From JBBQVS01 sp964250805 (GTDB lineage Bacteria > Chloroflexota > Ktedonobacteria > Ktedonobacterales > Ktedonobacteraceae): 35,062 bases of DNA. The notes under the pieces are model-generated. The model was not told the DNA's origin. It was given only the letters and a program-made list of their open reading frames with translations, and did no database searches. The stretch covers positions 1 through 35,062 of the forward strand of contig CAXUHG010000050.1 in the NCBI GenBank assembly GCA_964250805.1. Reading direction: 5' to 3'. The translations under genes and the position numbers were made by a program. This document shows, piece by piece, positions 32,343 to 35,062 of the stretch (its first letter is position 1; the number at the start of each line of letters is the position of its first letter).

Positions 32343-32411
32343 GGGAGACCGCAAGGGTCTCCCCTACATGTCCTTCATCCCTACGTGTAGGGGAGACCCT
32401 TGCGGTTTCCC
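32343..32411. repeat. double hairpin repeat between gntR and the kinase gene
   Basis: Arms 32343-32368 and 32386-32411 are reverse complements over 26 bp with one wobble. Each arm is itself a hairpin, GGGAGACC-GCAAG-GGTCTCCC. The left arm and flank match the core of the element at 13790-13821 exactly. It lies in the 122-nt gap between gntR and the GlcNAc kinase gene, 36 nt before the next ATG. Confidence 0.75.
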
Positions 32412-32446
32412 AGCCTCCACGCAACCTTAGGGGAGAAAAATCTATC

Positions 32447-33340
32447 ATGTCAGACGACTCATATTATCTTGGCGTCGATGGCGGCGGCAGTAAAACGCTT
32501 GCGGTCATCGTCGATGCACAGGGGCGAGAACGAGGGCGTGGTCATGCTGGGAGTGCGAATTCTACTGGAGTTGGGCTAGAGCAAGCTCTACAGAACATTT
32601 CCACTGCTGTTCAACAAGCCGCTAGTGAAGTTCCTTGCTCTCTACCGCTCACAAAGGCATGGTTAGGACTCGCGGGCATTGATCGTCCCACTGATGCGAC
32701 GCTACTTGGTTCGCACCTACGCGAACTTGCCGCCTTCGTCCTTGTGACGAATGACGCAGAATTGCTTTTGAGCGCGTTGGGAAAACAGGCAGGTATTGTA
32801 CTCATCGTTGGCACCGGCTCGATAGCTTTAGCACGCGATCAAGAAGGTAATGTCTCAAGAGTTGGCGGTTGGGGGCACATTCTTGGCGACGAGGGGAGCG
32901 GCTACGACATTGGACGCCGAGGTTTACAGGCAGCGGTTAGAGCGGCAGATGGGCGCGGTCAAGCTACTCAGTTGCTCGATCTCATCCTACGTGACTGGCA
33001 GTTACGCACGGCAGAAGACCTTATCGACGCTGTGTACACCGTCGATAACAAGGCAAAAATTGCTCAAGCTGCTATATACGTGATACATGCAGCACGGCAA
33101 GGTGACGCAGTTGCCCTTGAGATTGTCGAGCAAGCGGCAGACGAACTTGCGTTACTCGTGCAAACGGTATCGCCCTCTCTGTCGCAACTTCCTATCGCGC
33201 TTGGCGGTGGCTTATTGCTACATGACGGCTTCTTACGCGAACATATCCTTCATCGTATTCAACAGAAGCAAGACATTGGTCCCGTTATACGTGTCGAACA
33301 TCCCGCGTTCAGTGCCGCTTGTGCAGCAATAACGCTTTAG
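32447..33340 (+). CDS. N-acetylglucosamine kinase (BadF/BadG/NAGK family)
   Basis: A 297-aa sugar kinase of the ASKHA fold. The phosphate-binding segment GVDGGGSKTLAVIVD is at residues 9-23. The second phosphate motif is VGTGSIALA, followed by GGWGHILGDEGSGYDIGRRG, which in this family carries the sugar-binding and catalytic residues. The adenosine motif ALGGGLL is near residue 250. Similar proteins phosphorylate GlcNAc or related amino sugars to the 6-phosphate, the substrate of NagA. GGGGAG lies 11 nt before the ATG. It is followed by the hexosaminidase gene after 19 nt, so the two form an operon, possibly continuing from gntR. Confidence 0.88.
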   Translation: MSDDSYYLGVDGGGSKTLAVIVDAQGRERGRGHAGSANSTGVGLEQALQNISTAVQQAASEVPCSLPLTKAWLGLAGIDRPTDATLLGSHLRELAAFVLVTNDAELLLSALGKQAGIVLIVGTGSIALARDQEGNVSRVGGWGHILGDEGSGYDIGRRGLQAAVRAADGRGQATQLLDLILRDWQLRTAEDLIDAVYTVDNKAKIAQAAIYVIHAARQGDAVALEIVEQAADELALLVQTVSPSLSQLPIALGGGLLLHDGFLREHILHRIQQKQDIGPVIRVEHPAFSAACAAITL

Positions 33341-33359
33341 TCGAGGAAGGAAAAGAGAG

Positions 33360-35003
33360 ATGCAAAGTGCTACCATGCAGAGCACTACTATGACGCTCGA
33401 AGAGCAAATCGGACAAGTGCTAGCGATTGGCTTTTTCGATCTGATGCCGACGCAAGAGACTATCGACCTGATTCAAAAATACCATATCGGCAATATCATT
33501 TTCTTTAAGCGCAACATTCGAGATGTACGACAGGTAGCCGAACTTACACAGTATCTACAGCGACTTGCACGCGAAGCTGGACATCGCCAGCCGCTCTTGA
33601 TTATGACCGACCAGGAAAACGGCATGGTAAGTCGCTTCGAGCAGAATGCCACTATTTTCCCCGGCAACATGGCTCTCGGCGCGATTGGCTCGACACAGGT
33701 TGCCTACGAGGTCGCACTTGCAACGGGTCGTGAACTGCAAGCACTCGGTATCAACATGAATCTCGCCCCCGATGTCGATGTCAATAACAATCCGGCGAAT
33801 CCCGTCATCGGTGTACGCTCCTTTGGTGAAGACCCTGAGTTAGTTGCGCGTCTCGGCTCCGCGATGGTCGAGGGCTATTCCGAGGCAGGTATCGTCACGA
33901 CGCTCAAACATTTCCCAGGACATGGTGATACCGCCGTTGACTCGCATCTCTCCCTGCCAACCGTTCCATATCCAATAGAGCGGCTCGACGCGCTAGAACT
34001 GATTCCGTTCAAACGGGCTATCGCTGCGGGTGCCGATGCTATCATGACCGCGCACATGTACCTACCACAACTCATGCAGCGCGAGGTGCTACCAGCCACG
34101 ATTTCCTACGAAATTGTGACACAATTATTGCGCGAGCGACTGGGTTTTGCAGGAGTGATTATCTCTGATTGTCTGGAGATGCGTGCGGTCTCCGATATCG
34201 TTGGTGTGGGGCCAGGGACGGTCAAGGCGTTGCAGGCTGGAGTCGATCTCGTCTTAATCTCTCATTATATCGCTTCACAAAGAAGCGGTATCGACGCCAT
34301 CCATGCCGCCCTTCAAGATGGCACGCTTTCTACCGAGAGAATTCAGCAAGCAGCCGAGCGCGTCCTACAACTCAAGGCACGCACACTTTCCTGGGATGCT
34401 CCATCGAACAATAGCCTTACCATTGTTGGTAGCGAGGCACATCAACGTCTACGCGACGATGCCTATGCCCGTTCCACAACGCTCGTGCGCGATAACAACA
34501 AACTCCTACCCTTGCGTTTGCAAGCGCAACAACAGCTCCTACTCCTCTTCCTACAGCCCTCAAGTTTCAGTGGTGCCGTTGATTTAAATTTCTCTGGTGA
34601 TGCCCTCATAGAGCTTATTCAGCAGCATCACACGCATATAAACACGTTGACGATGACGGCACAATCAGCACAAAACGATGTCACCAAACTGCAGCAAGCG
34701 GTTGACAATGCCGACCTCGTGATTGTTGTTACGGCGAACGCAAACCAGGACACCTATCAAGGTTCCATCGTGCAGCAAATTCTTGCGACAGGCAAACCCG
34801 TTATCGGCATCGCCGCCTACAACCCCTACGACCTGCTAGCCTTCCCACAACTCGGCACCTATCTCGTCACCTACGAATACACACAACCCGCGTTTGCCGC
34901 CGCCGCTCGCGTCCTGTTCGGAGAAATTCAGCCACAAGGACGCTTACCCGTAAGCATTCCAGGGCTGTATGCGGTGGGTTCAGCAGCGACGATAAGCGAT
35001 TGA
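33360..35003 (+). CDS. nagZ: beta-N-acetylhexosaminidase, GH3 family (NagZ-like)
   Basis: A 547-aa glycoside hydrolase of family 3 that should release GlcNAc from muropeptides or chito-oligosaccharides. The barrel domain has KHFPGHGDT and the Asp-Ser-His loop (D194-S-H196) unique to NagZ-type enzymes, and the nucleophile Asp270 in IISDCLEMRA. Residues about 345-547 form the second GH3 alpha/beta domain, as in Bacillus-type NagZ; the E. coli enzyme lacks it. No signal peptide is seen, so it should act in the cytoplasm on imported oligomers. AGGAAGGAAAAGAGAG directly precedes the ATG. It completes a path from oligomer to fructose-6-phosphate within the window. Confidence 0.93.
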   Translation: MQSATMQSTTMTLEEQIGQVLAIGFFDLMPTQETIDLIQKYHIGNIIFFKRNIRDVRQVAELTQYLQRLAREAGHRQPLLIMTDQENGMVSRFEQNATIFPGNMALGAIGSTQVAYEVALATGRELQALGINMNLAPDVDVNNNPANPVIGVRSFGEDPELVARLGSAMVEGYSEAGIVTTLKHFPGHGDTAVDSHLSLPTVPYPIERLDALELIPFKRAIAAGADAIMTAHMYLPQLMQREVLPATISYEIVTQLLRERLGFAGVIISDCLEMRAVSDIVGVGPGTVKALQAGVDLVLISHYIASQRSGIDAIHAALQDGTLSTERIQQAAERVLQLKARTLSWDAPSNNSLTIVGSEAHQRLRDDAYARSTTLVRDNNKLLPLRLQAQQQLLLLFLQPSSFSGAVDLNFSGDALIELIQQHHTHINTLTMTAQSAQNDVTKLQQAVDNADLVIVVTANANQDTYQGSIVQQILATGKPVIGIAAYNPYDLLAFPQLGTYLVTYEYTQPAFAAAARVLFGEIQPQGRLPVSIPGLYAVGSAATISD

Positions 35004-35038
35004 TCGTCGTAATATTGGCTGTATAAGGTGTGAGGGAG

Positions 35039-35060
35039 CCAGGGCGCCCGCAAGGGGAAC
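35039..35060. repeat. partial CCGCAAGGGG repeat at the window end
   Basis: CCAGGGCGCCCGCAAGGGG is shared, with small changes, with 13067-13088. It looks like the first arm of another dispersed hairpin element cut by the window edge. It lies 36 nt after the hexosaminidase stop codon. Confidence 0.4.
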
Positions 35061-35062
35061 GC

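Overview
The window is bacterial and most likely from a Ktedonobacteria-type member of the Chloroflexota. This is inferred from a soluble Ser/Thr kinase with TPR repeats paired with a membrane PP2C phosphatase, a split respiratory complex I operon, roughly 50% GC, and many dispersed inverted repeats. No 16S or marker search could be run, so the lineage is a moderate-confidence guess. It is draft sequence with four runs of N (1151-1160, 18794-18893, 23855-23864, 28167-28176). The 100-N run truncates two genes.

Layout. 1-1081: a two-gene operon of DUF2087-type regulators, read leftward from a strong promoter that contains a 24-bp palindromic operator. 1108-5449: a leftward partial complex I operon, nuoA-nuoC-(109-aa membrane protein)-nuoD-nuoH, without nuoB. 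5449-10002: a leftward Ser/Thr kinase followed by a PP2C phosphatase whose outer domain looks like a dead trypsin/HtrA protease. 10061-12937: a leftward MFS transporter and a HisD-family dehydrogenase with altered metal and substrate residues. 13220-17225: a Fur-family regulator and an acyl-CoA ligase (rightward), convergent with an acyl-CoA carboxylase carboxyltransferase. 17372-19899: an unknown protein, a membrane sensor cut by the 100-N gap, and an epimerase cut by the same gap. 19981-23762: a two-domain protein of unknown function, a DUF4331 protein with a small Tat-exported partner, and an EamA transporter.

23992-35003 is one functional unit for amino-sugar uptake and use. It holds a double-SIS sugar-phosphate isomerase/deaminase, a UPF0309-like SIS protein, a family-5 ABC transporter (binding protein and two permeases, no ATPase), NagA, a GntR/UTRA regulator, a BadF-type N-acetylglucosamine kinase and a GH3 hexosaminidase. 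Three intergenic regions share DasR/NagR-like operators built on TGGTCTAT-N3-ATAGACCA and a second conserved element, TAGTGGTATAGA. In two of them that element lies exactly 4 nt before a TTGACA -35 box, so one regulon can be read directly from the DNA.

Two kinds of non-coding structure run through the window. First, there are long perfect hairpins (15-30 bp stems, 3-4 nt loops, no external U-tract) that abut or overlap stop codons, each with a different sequence. Second, there are related inverted repeats whose ends read GTAGGGACC, plus a smaller family around GGGAGACCGCAAGGGTCTCCC-like hairpins. One GTAGGGACC element supplies the last codons of the Fur-family gene. No tRNA, rRNA, CRISPR array, transposase or origin was seen.
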